This document shows, piece after piece, positions 1 to 12,800 of a stretch of DNA of 64,000 bases (its first letter is position 1; each line of letters starts with the position of its first letter). Where the stretch lies: contig CAJJDN010000067.1 of NCBI GenBank assembly GCA_905182985.1, positions 153,304 to 217,303 on the forward strand. Reading direction: 5' to 3'. Made by a program: the position numbers and the translations under genes. The notes below the pieces were generated by a model, which saw nothing but the letters and a program-made list of their open reading frames with translations, did no database searches and was not told where the DNA came from. This DNA is from Paramecium sonneborni. Taxonomy: Eukaryota; Ciliophora; Oligohymenophorea; Peniculida; Parameciidae.

Positions 1-1079
1 TAGAAAATCAAAACAAATAATGAATTCCAGTCTCTGTTTTGAATAAATTTGAAAAGCCAAACCTAATTTACATTCTGCAATATGACTACTTGAAAGGCTT
101 AATACTATTCTAAATTTAAAAGATTGATCCTATTTTATGTGATTTGTTTATGTAGAGTTTATTAAAAAGTTAAAAGCCAAACAAATTTTAATATCCAAGA
201 TCTGATCTATTGTAGATAGGAAGAAAATGAAAAGATAAAAGGCTGAAAATTTTTGATTGAAAATATGCATTTTAATATCGATAAAATTTGCTGTCTAATT
301 TAATTTATTAGATAGATTATTAAAAATTCAATTATGAGATAACAATAATTTGATAGTCTTCATGAGATCAATTTATTTATGTTTTGTTTTTATAGTTCAA
401 AAATGTTGATAAAATTATTAAGACAAGAAAAGAAATATTTAATTGCTCATAAAATAGTTAGTAAAGAAATTTGATCGGTAAATATCATGTAATAATATTG
501 AGGAATGATTTTAAAATTTACGTTTAGCAGGATGAAAGGTTATACATCTTGATGATTTAGTTTAAGATAAAGGGGAGAAGTATGCTGTAGAAAATTGTTA
601 GGAATGTATCAATAGATAAAATAGGGAATACTATTTGTAATATTCTTAAGGAATGTTTTAGTGATTAAATGTGAAGTGATATAATAAGAAGTGCTTTGTA
701 TAATGAGTGTGGATGATTCAGAAGAGTGATTTGATAAAATTATGAGTTTGAAAGAGTTGATTGTAATGGTAGTAAGGATTGAGAATTGGTAAATAATATA
801 TACATTGAATATTATATATTAATAAAGAAAAATGCAATAATATTAGGAATTAAGTTTTGGGCAAGTATTGTCGATAGAGATTGCAAAGATAGGAGACAAG
901 AAGAATTTGTTTGGAACAAAAGCATTGATAATGGTGATGATAAACTTTGTCTCATTGATGAGTTTTAGTTTGAAATTTGAAAAAAACTAAGGATATGAAT
1001 ATTTTACACATGTACAATAAGTTTAATATAGTAGTTTTTAAGTGTATTCACTCGACCACCAAATGTATTGTTAATACCA
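1..1079. other. no clear gene; possible decayed coding
   Basis: No convincing gene is visible. The plus strand is purine-rich and holds short TGA-limited frames, roughly 490-670 and 783-980, whose translations look partly protein-like (the second contains WASIVDRD and DEF). I could not join either to a start codon or to the next gene by a plausible intron. This could be decayed coding sequence or the unresolved 5' part of the neighbouring large gene. I see no RNA gene or repeat. Confidence 0.4.
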
Positions 1080-4000
1080 ATGTGTATTTTAGTATTGTTG
1101 TTATACTTATTTGCATATGGTTGTCTGTTATGGATGTCGTATTGGCAATATAGGAGTCAAAACAAGATGACGATGTCGAAAAACAAATTCAAGAGATTAC
1201 ACATCGTGCTGTCGTTAGGGAGTGAAATTGCAGTGTGGCTTAGCTGTCCAATTGTAGACACTTGATTAAATTCTAGTTATCTATAAACTTGGGGTTGTTC
1301 AATAAGCAAAGTAGTGCCTGGAGTGCAGTGCCAATCGTAAACATTTTTCTGCACTCTATTATTGTGCTAATTTACTTCTATTTCTATCGTAGTTATCAAT
1401 TCAATTAATTGGGATTATACAGGACATTTAATATGGCATCATATTGTTACTATCTAATTGTTATATTTATAGTAGCAATAGATTGGAACACTGATTTGCA
1501 GATTCAACCATTTATTTTATGGCTGCTAAGTATTTTCTAATTGATTGACATTATATTGTTTTTGCCATACAAGGTGACATTTGAAAACCAAATGTATTTG
1601 TTTGGATGTGCAGCATTATTCACAGTTTCTTCATTGGGTTCTCTCTCATAAATAACATCCTATATAAATGAAAACAACATCTTTGAGACCTTCCTCTTAG
1701 CTTTTCCTATATTCTTTTACTTATTTAAATAACTTTAAGCTTGGAAATGGAAGGACTTAATTTTATATATGCGAACTGGCTCCATGAAATAGATGGACAT
1801 AAAAAAGCTTTGTTCATCTATTGAAGCACTAGTATGGTATGTCGAATAAGCCAGAATAGATTCATATTTATTTTTTCTTTCACTTTTTGTTTTGAAATAC
1901 CATACTCAAAACTGTAATGATCCTAGTTGTGAATGCAAAGAAGAATTATCTAAATCCAACTCTTAAAATGCAGAAAGTATGACTCATAGATCATCATTTC
2001 AATCTAAAACTGCTCTATTAAGTAATGGCGATAAAAACAGCAATCCTTAAAATATTTCACAAAATTTGGATGTGAGTCAATTTCAAAAGACCATTAAAGA
2101 TGGTAGTCGTAAAAATGATTCTTTTGTTGGTGCCTAAGCACAATATGAACAAGTCATTAAACCAACAAAAGCTATAATATTTCAACCTATGAAATTTGTC
2201 TAGAATAATGTCATTAATGAAGATCTCATATCATAATATGTCAAAAGGTAGTTTCATTAAACTATTTAACAATTGTCATTTTCTTTGCATCTGGATGAAG
2301 TCGAATATTTATCATTAAAGTACATTTCATTTATGTTTTCCTTTAAGTAAAATAGTCTGTCATCTCTAACAAAACTTAAACAAATTCAAAGTAGAACTGT
2401 TTAATTTTCTTATTTCTTTAGAAATGTTACCAAAGTAACTGAATCGTAATTTATTGATGCTCTCAAATTAAAACATTAAGAAGACAAAAATTCATTTGAA
2501 GATTAAGTCAAAATGAATGTTACGGAAATTTGGAGATTAGAGATAGTTAAAGATGACATAGTAAAAAACATAGTTTCTGTATTGAGAAAAAAGATAGCAT
2601 TATGGGAAGACTTATGCTCTGGTGATATATAGAATATGGATCGATTCTTAGATGATATAATGAAAATCTCACTTTAGATAGAATTAAGTCGTCAAAGAGT
2701 CGATATGATACTTAGCGACTTTACAAACTAAGTTCAAAGAAACTATAGTTATTATCTAAAATATTAATGTTTTAGATCTCTCTTCTTTGATTCAGATTAT
2801 AAATAAGCTGTTCTATTCTAAAGAAAAGTAGAAGATTCATGGTAATTGAGTAGAGCTGCTCATAAGTAAGGTTAGATTGGCAATTTTCAATGGCTTTCAG
2901 GAGATTTAGTAACCTTAGAAGTAAGTGCTGGAGTTTAAAGTGGTCAAATCATTAAAGGTGTTTCCAATAGACTTGTCGATATGTTAGGGTACGCAAATTA
3001 TGAAGATATGATACAAAACTTACGTATCAGAGGATTATAATCCTCTCATTAAAGTTAGAATTCAGATAAACTATAAATTTCTAGTATTATGCCTCCATAT
3101 TTGACTGCTTCTCATAATTATTTTATTTCAAGATTTATTCATAGAGGTTACACTTATTATTATGATAAACCTATTAGTTCTTATGGTTGTGATGCCTAAG
3201 GCTTTGTTTTTCCTGTCAATATCAATTTGTCATTTAATTTTTAAAATCTTTCTGACTTCACACTCTTAGGATCTATTTTAAAAATTAAAGATGATGATGA
3301 ATATCTTATATTTGATGAATGGGGTCGTATTTTGGGAGTCTCCATTCATACTTTTGATAAATTAATATTGAAAGGAGCTTTAGATGAATTTGGAATGGTA
3401 AAATTCAAATCAATCAATTAAAAACTAGAAAAACTTGGACATCTCAAAAATGCCTTACTTAATAAAATTGCAAGAGATGATAATGCTAAATTATTCAAAA
3501 AAACTATTACAATGCATTAAAAACAAGGTACTACCAAAAGTCAATTAAAAAGAACATATCAAAAACCTTCTGATATTTTATTATAATTTGGAAGTATTTA
3601 ACACTTTTTACCATAAGTTGGAAAATCTATTACAGATTTACTTGCTAAAGATATATTTAAAAAATTATAAAGAGAATCTTAAGAATAATTTAATAAACTA
3701 ACAGACAATTAAAAGGTATAAGAGGTAAAACAATAAAATAACAACAAAGTTTTTGAAAAATAAGCAAGCAATATCTTCTAAAGATAAATTAGTTAATTTA
3801 TTGACCGCTAATAGAGTTTAAATTAAGGTGGGTTGTCAAGCGCTATGCTTGATAAGGATTAATATAGAAACTTTATAATGAATAATTTTATTGACGAAAA
3901 GGGATTGATGAAAAAGAATATGTCTTTATTATAGGATGAAAAACTTGTACTTTATGCACCCAGAAATTATAATGAATTGATTGAATATTTTAATGATGCT

Positions 4001-7000
4001 GGTGAACGATTTATGGAAAGTAAAAATGATATGGAAACTAAATCTATTCGTAGATAATAAATGTAAAATAAATATTCGTACATAAAATAACAATAGAATT
4101 GTTATCATTTATTTGATGCAGAATTCTAAGATTTTATTGATAATAAAGTCAGAAAATATTATTCTAAAGCCTTATTAAAAGAAGCCCTTGAAACACATGA
4201 TGCCAAACTACTTTAATAAGTCAGGTACAAGTGTGTATCATCAATTGATGTAGGAGTAGGTGGGATAAGTGACAAAGATTAATTTTTATATTTTGTGTGT
4301 AAACTATCATCATTAAATTTGTAAACGGCAAAAAGAAAAGATGTTTTAAAAATTCATATGAAGAAAGAAAAAAATTAATAATTTGATGGTGGGGAAGAAC
4401 TAAGAAAAAGTTTGATTCAGTAGGCTTCATCAATAGATTCCTTTGATAAAGAGAAACCAAGGAAATCTTTATCAATTCAATAATAGGAAAGTTTCGGTCC
4501 TCCTTAATAATAAATAAAATATAAAGGAGAAATTGATCAGCCAATTATAGTCACTTTAGCTATTCCAGATAGCAGAAAATATATGTCTTCACTTGATAGA
4601 GATGATGGTCCAAATATGAAGGTGAATTTTGAAGCTCAAAATTAAAAATTAAATGAATCATCATTTGATATAGAAAATTCGATGAAAGAAAGCTTAATTT
4701 AAAATGGTGGTAATCATTCAATGACTTAATCATTGAATTTAAATGTCCCTTAATTAATGAGATAAAACTCAGTTGAAAAAATGAAATAAATGCAAAATAC
4801 AAGTAAAGAATATTTAAAAGAACAATCAAGTAGTCTTTCTGAAAAAAAAGAGGAACCACCCAAGAAAAAACTTAAATTATCATTTTTAAGAAAGATGGAA
4901 AAAGCTTTAGTTCCAAAAGAGCCTCCTTCTGGTACTCCTACAACTCCTAATGCTCCCCCATCATTTTTATAACCAATTCAATAATAATAATAATAATAAT
5001 AACCAGAAAAATAAGCATCTTCTCTTTCTGTTCCTGAAGAAAAAAAGAATTCCTTTTTAAGTCCAACAGGCTTATTTGCTAAATTATTTGGAAGATTAAA
5101 TCTAAGAAGAGTATCAAATATTGAAATAAAAAATGATTAATTTGAATCATAAGAGTAAGGTTTTAGAGAAAATTCTGAAAATTCTGAAAAAGAAGACATG
5201 AAAAGAAGCGGAAATAGTACTCCATCAGGAACTAATTCAATGTCTAGTAATAATATCACAAGTTAAGGAGATTAAAAAGAGGATGATGAAGAATTAAATA
5301 ATGATGATGAATTAGTAAATATTTTTGAAGTAATGAGTTAAGCTTCTAATCATTAATCAATTAAATCTATTTCTGCTATTTCTATGGCTACTCACATTTC
5401 ATTAAGATGTCTTAAATATTAACCAAGGTAAGCTAAATCACTCTAAATATTTAAAATTATTTTAATAATTTTAAATATTTCATGTATAATTAGCTTATTA
5501 TTAACAACACAAAATTATTTTGATAATTTAAGTGTGGATAATCTAAGTATGAGAATCAATAATCAATATCGTTATTCAGCTATAGTTCTTTAATCTTCTA
5601 ATTCTATTGATCAGCAATCCTTAATTAAATTCGATCAGATTCCTAATATAACCAAAATGAATCAAATTATCTCCTATTGCTTTAATCTTAGTCTAAATAT
5701 AAGTCAATCATATTTTGATGTTATTGAATCCATCTAAAATGCTGTTTCATTTCCATTACCTTAACCTGATGTATTACTAATTCCAAATGACTACTAAATT
5801 GCTTCCCTTTAATAGTTCTTAACTTAGTAAAAAATAGAAATTGATTCTATCCAATAAATTAATGCATATAATAGAAGTGATCTTGCATTTAAATAATTAT
5901 ATAATAAATCCATTGATTATCTACTGAACAGACTAGTTTTTACTTAATCCTAGATTAATTATATGAGTAATCAGTTGAGAACTAGCAAAAATAACAATGT
6001 TCTCAATAAGGCTCTAATTGTAACATATTTAATGGCTAGTTTTGGTGGTCTACATTTAATTGTTATTCTTTTGATTGTCCCATTTATAAAATAAATTAAC
6101 AACATATATTTTCGAGTCCTCTCTATTGTTAGTAGAGTTACTTAGGAAGAAGCTGAGGATGAAATCAAAAAATTAACACTATCTTAGCATTTACTAGAAA
6201 CATAAGATGATTCATGGGTTACATAAAACTAAATTAAGCTAATCTTTTATAATAAAAGTAAAGATATTGATTTAAATGAAAAATACACTAAAAATGGTAG
6301 TATCAAAGCAAAAGGAAAAGAAAGTTCATACTTTTTTTCCAAATTAAGTGATTCTACTCTAAGCATTTGGAAAGACATGGGATTATACATCATGATTTCA
6401 TCAATTTCTATTGGATATTTAATTTTTTCGATTATTATTATTCAAACCTAAATTAACACTTTTACTCCTTTTATTGACAATTTTGATTAAACTGTTAGCA
6501 CAAGTGTGTATAGTACAAGCTTAATTTCAAAATTATCCATCACTCCTTAAAGATATTTAAATTTATAGCCTAATAGTATTCCAACTTAATTTACTTTGTT
6601 GAATTTCTAATAAAATCAATAGATTTCATACTTTCTTTAAACAATTTCCTCTGATACTAATTAAATTAAATCATATATCACGGATATGTCAAAATTTTTA
6701 GAGTAATTAAATTTAGATTATGGATATGATTCAAATTCTTCTAAAATTAATATTTCTTCTTAAAATTATCAATCAAGGATATCCTATATATAATAATTAA
6801 GTGTACTAAGTGAAATTAATCATTTATTAAAGGATAACATATGTTATTATTCAGCAGAGACACTTTGTCAAGAATCAGCATAATTTGATTATTTTAATAC
6901 AGGTTTAATGGGAGCCTTAGATGTCCTTTAAAAAATGTAATTTAGCTATTAAACATTTTTAAATGAGTATCATTAAATTTAATATTCAGATTAATCAGAT

Positions 7001-7336
7001 AATACACAATAAATCAACAATTACTATAATACTTAAGATTACAAATTTTTAGTTATGTATGGATAAGAATTAATCTTCAAAACTTTTGATAGATTAATAT
7101 TATTATTGGAAACATTTTTGAATGATGAAAAACAATCAAAAAATTTATTGATACAAAATTTATTTATAGGTATCGGTATACCCATAATGTTGATGACAAT
7201 GCTTTTGGCTGCCCTGGAGATGATTTTACTCAAGAAAAAAGTTAGGAGAGTAATGTTATCTCTTACTTTCCTCCCTACATTTAAGTTTTAGGATAAGATT
7301 GTACTCTCCCTCATTAAGGCTATCCTTAAAATTTGA
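1080..7336 (+). CDS. TmcB-like multi-pass membrane protein with PAS domain
   Basis: About 2,077 residues; one 23-nt intron at 1254-1276 removes the only internal TGA. The N-terminal ~250 residues are hydrophobic, with several membrane segments. A Cys motif NCNDPSCEC follows near residue 280. The middle holds a PAS-like region with the signature FDEWGRILGVS near residue 740. A long polar, Gln/Ser-rich stretch follows, then four hydrophobic segments toward the C-terminus, the last just before the Lys/Arg-rich end. Order and signatures match the TmcB (tiny macrocysts B)-like PAS proteins expanded in ciliates and match the genes at 45803-50809 and 51002-55359. Function is probably membrane sensing or signalling; this is inference. 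The first in-frame ATG (1080) was chosen, but the frame is open back to 999 and contains an RPPN motif that looks like part of the protein, so the true start, perhaps in an upstream exon, is unresolved. Confidence 0.68.
4979..5002 (+). repeat. TAA trinucleotide repeat coding poly-Gln
   Basis: One CAA followed by seven TAA codons in frame gives eight glutamines inside the large PAS membrane protein. It is a microsatellite translated through the reassigned stop codon. Confidence 0.8.
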
Positions 7337-7621
7337 AATAAGGAATTTAATTTTATAAAGAATCTTATTCAGTTAAATTCGCAAATCAATTTTATATCTT
7401 ATATTTATATATTTATATAATTTACAAGGCTTGGAATTATACTTCAATTTTTCTCAATTAAAAAAGAAACAATTTCAAAAATTAAATTTCTAAATAGAAA
7501 ATCCTCACTTTTTTTTTCTTCTTACATAAGAAAAAGACATCTTGATGAATAAACAGAAATATGATTATTAATTTTTTAAATAAAAAACTTAAATTGAGAT
7601 TATCATATATAGAGATTACAA

Positions 7622-7867
7622 TCATTTCTTAAATTTTTTAATTCCTAAAATGCCCCCAATTGATAGTTTATTTTTATTGATAGCTTTTAAACCTATCCTT
7701 TTTTATCCAGGTTTTAAAATCCCAATAACGAAATGATACTTTAAAATGTTTTAAGTACCCATTTCACTTTCCACTGATGGAGCTTCATTATAAGTAGTTT
7801 CAATTGAAGTCCTTTTGCTCCATAAACTCATTGAACTTTTATCGCCATTCTCTTATTGCTTTTCCAT
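7622..7867 (-). CDS. hypothetical 81-residue protein
   Basis: An intronless frame from ATG at 7867 to TGA at 7622. The product starts polar (MEKQQENGDKSS) and continues with a Ser/Thr/Glu-rich part and a Gly/Lys-rich basic C-terminus. I recognise no family. It lies tail to tail with the large plus-strand gene, 285 bp away. Under this code a random 81-codon frame is not rare, so support rests on the mixed, protein-like composition in an AT-rich setting. Confidence 0.38.
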
Positions 7868-8555
7868 TATCTTAATTTTTTTAATTTTGATGACTGAGAG
7901 AAAATTAAATATTAGTATTGAAATTATATTATATCATACAACCATAATGCGTCAGGTCTTATAATATTTTATTTTATTATGTATTCAAATTCAAGATCCA
8001 AAAATTTTTTAATAATTTATTACATTATGTTTATAATGATTTCGAATCATTTGGAATTTAAGATTTAGAATTTAAATATTTAATATTTTCTTCGAATTTT
8101 ATTTCAAAATAAGAATAAAAGGCATCATTTTGTTTAAATGAAAAATAATAATGGATATCAAAACAAAATTACATTGATTCAGATATTCCTCCTCTATATT
8201 GTATAATTTAATTTATTATCACATTATATTCAAATCAATTCATATAAAAAATATTTCATCAGTATTGTAAATTTGTTCTGTATATTTATATTGTCTATTT
8301 TTATTGTATATTTATATTATGTATTTTTTTGGATCATAGAAAGTAGTGAATAGTAATTTTTACACTCTATATTTAATATTTTCATAAGAATTCATATGTA
8401 AATTATTTCAATGGATTCTTTTGCGTATAATATAAGACATTGATTTGAATTATGTAAATTATAAAAACTTGTTTTTAATCTAAAGAGATAAAGGCTTGAC
8501 TGTAGAAAAGATTAGTATATTTATGATTTATAATTTTTATAAAATAATAAACTGA
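7868..8555. other. AT-rich intergenic region
   Basis: Very AT-rich, with many TGA triplets in all frames and short T and TA runs. I see no coding segment, tRNA or repeat family. It separates a minus-strand ORF from a plus-strand gene, so promoters for both are expected here. Confidence 0.5.
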
Positions 8556-9765
8556 ATGTCTTCAAAAGATAAAGATAAAAAGAAGAAAGCGAGTAAGTTG
8601 GAAAAAAAAGAGACAAAAGTAATTAATCCATCTGAATTAGAATCATCTTAATTAATAGCTAGAGTTACTAATAGATTAGGTGATAAAGAAACTAAAAATA
8701 TTGGTAATACTTTAATTAAAAATAAGCCAATAATGAGGATGATCCTTATACAAAAACTTTCACATCATTTAATACTGATGATGGAGCTTAAATAAATAAT
8801 TTTTCTGGAATTCAAAATCAATATTAATTAAGTTATAATAATCTAAGAAGCTCAGATTAAAATACAAACCAATTAAAATCAGAATCAATTTAAGAGTATC
8901 GTAATCAATTTAATTAAAATCCTTATTATTAATAATAATAAATATCAACCTAATAAAATTATGATCAACATTATCATTAGGATTATAATAAAATTTATTA
9001 AGAATAAAGAGATTATAGATATGATCAATTGAGGAATTAAGTAAATTTAAGCTTGTTGCCTAAGAGATAAGAAATTTTATAATAAATTAAAAAGGTTAGT
9101 ACTTTTATATGATTAGATAGAGAATAGGATAGGAGACATCAAATATTAAACCTAAAAAATTGAAAATACTACTAGAGAAGAGTGCTAACTTATAATTGAT
9201 AGATTAAAATATGCAGAATATTAAATGCTTTATAGTTTATATTAAGATAAATAGGAACTTATAAGGTATACATTTAATAATATATATTCAAAGTAATATT
9301 GAATAAATTGATGAAATATCATCTCGTATTTTATACAATAGTGAATAAATACTTTAAACAAATTATTTGTATAATATAGAGAGATTAGCTTCTATAAGAA
9401 TTAAAAATTAAATTGATATTTATTCTAATGATTTGCCTTAAGAAATCTTTTAATTAAAATAATTATAATTATAGAATAAAAATTTATAAAAACTGATGGA
9501 TTTTAAGAATGAAGTTATATGGAAATTAATAAGTGATTCTAAAATAGATTAATTAAAAATTAAAAAAGATTTAGAGAGAGAAGATAATAATGAGATTTAG
9601 AAATGTTATAATTTAGTGAATTAATAATAATAAGAATTAAGTAAATATAAACTTTAATGTATATTTTGTGGAATTAATTTTGATTATCAATAAATTAATA
9701 CAAATTGTGATTAAAATTTTTAAGATGCAAGTTTATTTATTATATTAAATAGAACTTTAATTTGA
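8556..9765 (+). CDS. hypothetical coiled-coil protein, Gln/Asn-rich
   Basis: 378 residues from four exons. Inferred introns are 8704-8726 (23 nt), 9095-9116 (22 nt) and 9266-9293 (28 nt); the first and third end in AAG and were placed because they restore one continuous frame. The N-terminus is Lys-rich (SSKDKDKKKKASK), residues ~60-150 are rich in Gln, Asn and Tyr, and the second half is predicted coiled coil. A CIFCG motif lies near the C-terminus with a further Cys downstream, too little to call a zinc finger. I do not recognise the family. It runs convergently into the channel gene that ends at 9893. Confidence 0.6.
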
Positions 9766-9892
9766 ATGTTAAGAGACTCCTTAAAAAGAATTTATCGGTA
9801 CTTAGAGACATTTTTTTAGCAAAAATTAGAATCTTTAGCAATTATGATTGCATTACTAAAATAAAAAAGTATGATAAATTAATAGTATAAAA

Positions 9893-12800
9893 TCATTTAT
9901 TAAAATTTTTAATTCTAATTTCTTTGAAACCTAAAATTACATTTTCATCAAAGCCTCCATAAATTCTTTCTGTTTCTTATTAGAGCGTATTTTAATATAT
10001 AGGTAATTATGGTTATTATTATTGTTATGACTCATGACTTTATCTAGAAACATGATGACCTGTTAAATTATCTTAAAACCTGATATCAGTTGTTCTTCTT
10101 GAACTAAAACCATCAGAAACAAAATCAGTTTGGCGACTAAATTTAATTAAATTACATACAATTATGGACTATAGTATTCTAAATCTATTGTCATTTCATC
10201 ACTTTCTGTAAAATCATCTTATCTTCTGATAATTTTTTAAACTAATAACTTTGAGTATGATTACCATGTCTTAAATAAGATTAAAACATTTAGATAATCA
10301 TGAAGAATATTAAAATTAGATTTAAATTAGAAATTAGTAAGATATAAATTATTCCTTTTATAAGCCTTATTTCTTCTATAATATATTAATCTAATTTGCA
10401 TTTCTTTATTGAATTATTTGATCTTTCTAATTGATTCTTAAGGTCCCTCCTTAAAAATATCATCATGATAACAACATCTAAATAAATGATACAATAATTA
10501 ATTATATTGAATATAGCCATATGGATCACTATTATTTTATTATATAAAATATACATACCTTCTAAGATTTAATTTTGATGCTAATTTTGCAGCATCCCAT
10601 AAATTATCTTCTTTTCCTCCTCCTAAAGGTTAACCAATATCTAATAAGAATCGACATAAGAATTTATAGTGCATACTTTAACCATTATTATCAGCTGAAT
10701 ATTTACACCATGTAGTTTTTATTTTATCAATTTATTCAACGTATGTCTAAATCATTGAATTTTAAACCTAAAAGAATTCTTCAAATTATTCTATCAAACC
10801 TAGAACAAATAAATTTAATAGAACATAATTCGAAAATAACATAAAAGTAATGAAATATAATTAATTGAAATCTGATCCACAATAATCTGGATTCTCAAAA
10901 CAAAATGGATTATGATGCATAGTATCAGTCATTATTGTTCTAAAATCATCTCCTGATGCACATTTATATAATGCTAATAAAGCATATTCAAAGTTTGTAA
11001 AATTTATATATTCATCAATAACTGCTCCTTTTTTTATTTTCCCAAATAATTAACAACCAATTAATGCATAAATAACCATTGTGATAATTAGAATTGATAT
11101 AAGTTTAGCTAAAAAAGGTAAAGCAAAACCCATGACTCTAAACAATCTTTATAAATTACTTAAACCTTGAAATATTACTAATAATCTTAATTATCTAGTC
11201 ATAAATGCTAATCTCAATATTTGGTAATTTTATGAATATACATTTGACTCATAATAATGGATAACCCAATCATATTGGATATCAGCAACCACATCAATAA
11301 TTGATATGAGTATTAAAAAAATATAATATCTTCTCCAATAATTATCAAAATATCTATTAATACCTAATTACATAAATAGTAAAATAATCCAAATACCATA
11401 AAAAAGAATTAGAAATCTTTAAATTAGATTAATATTTCTGATTTATTCTTACTCCATATCATTATGATATTACAATTGACAAATCAAATCAATCAATAGT
11501 AATAAAAACATGAATTATTAACTAATTAAATTATTTACTATAAATGATGATAATCTTCTAAAAAGTCTAGTTGGTGGAGTTGAAAAACCAGGAGAATCTT
11601 TTAAAATGATAGGACATAATTCAACAAATTCTTTTTAAAATCTAGTCATATTTTACATTTCTATTTTTTATTAATTGACTCTTAATTTAGAGAATAAAGT
11701 GCCTGTAAAAAAACTAAGAAAAAACATAGAACCAATAAAACAAAATGACATAAAATATGCATATGTAGATAAATAAGAAGCAAATGCAGCAGGTCCTTAA
11801 TTACTTTATCTACTATTTTCAGCTACTTACATAATTTCTCCCCATCCATCAAAAGTTGATACTACAAATAAAGTTGGTAAAGCTATTGTTATATTATCAA
11901 AATTATGTTTATAATTAATCCATTTTTTATTATTTTCATTACAGACAGATTAATTAACATTGAATTACATTTTATCTTCACAAAAACCAAATTAACTTTC
12001 ATATAAAATTATACCAAATACACCAAACATTATCCAAACAGAAATTAATGTTAAAAGTATTTTTATCATATCCAATAATGATAAAGCTAAAGCAGCTCTA
12101 ATATTTTCAAGCCATTTAATTCTATACATAAGTTTCATAGGTCTCAAATGTCCAAAAAATAAACAGATATCTATTATTGGATTTTATTTATAAGTATCAA
12201 CAAAAAAAGCAAATAAATAAATTAGATCTACGATTTACCAAGAATAATTTAAATAACTACCCTTATCCATAAATAATCCTTTAGCTATTATTGAAATAAT
12301 ATCTTCTAAGAATTTAAATACATTCAAAATTGATAATATTATATACGGATATGAACTCTTTTAATCTTCGTAATCATGATAAGTTCTTACTATCATAAGA
12401 AATATAGAAGAAACTAACACAATATTAGAAAACCATAAAAATATTTAAGATGTACATATATTACAACAAATAACTCTAATTTAGCTATTTTTAGTAAAGA
12501 AATACAAGGCAGTTTCACATTCTATATCTTAATATAATTTTGGATTTGCCATCATAATCTATTTGCTTAATTACTCTAATATAGATAGTAGTTTATACTT
12601 AAAGATTTTTAAAAAGTTTTGATTATATCTAATTTAACTTGTGGTTATTCTTTATCTTCAATTTATTCAAAAATCTAATTATATGAAAAGTATTATGATT
12701 TAACTTTTAAATCATGCATAGAATCTATTTCTGTATTTTGAATTTCCTCTTCTAAATTACTTGAATTTTGATTTTATAATATTTATTTTTCATTACAATC

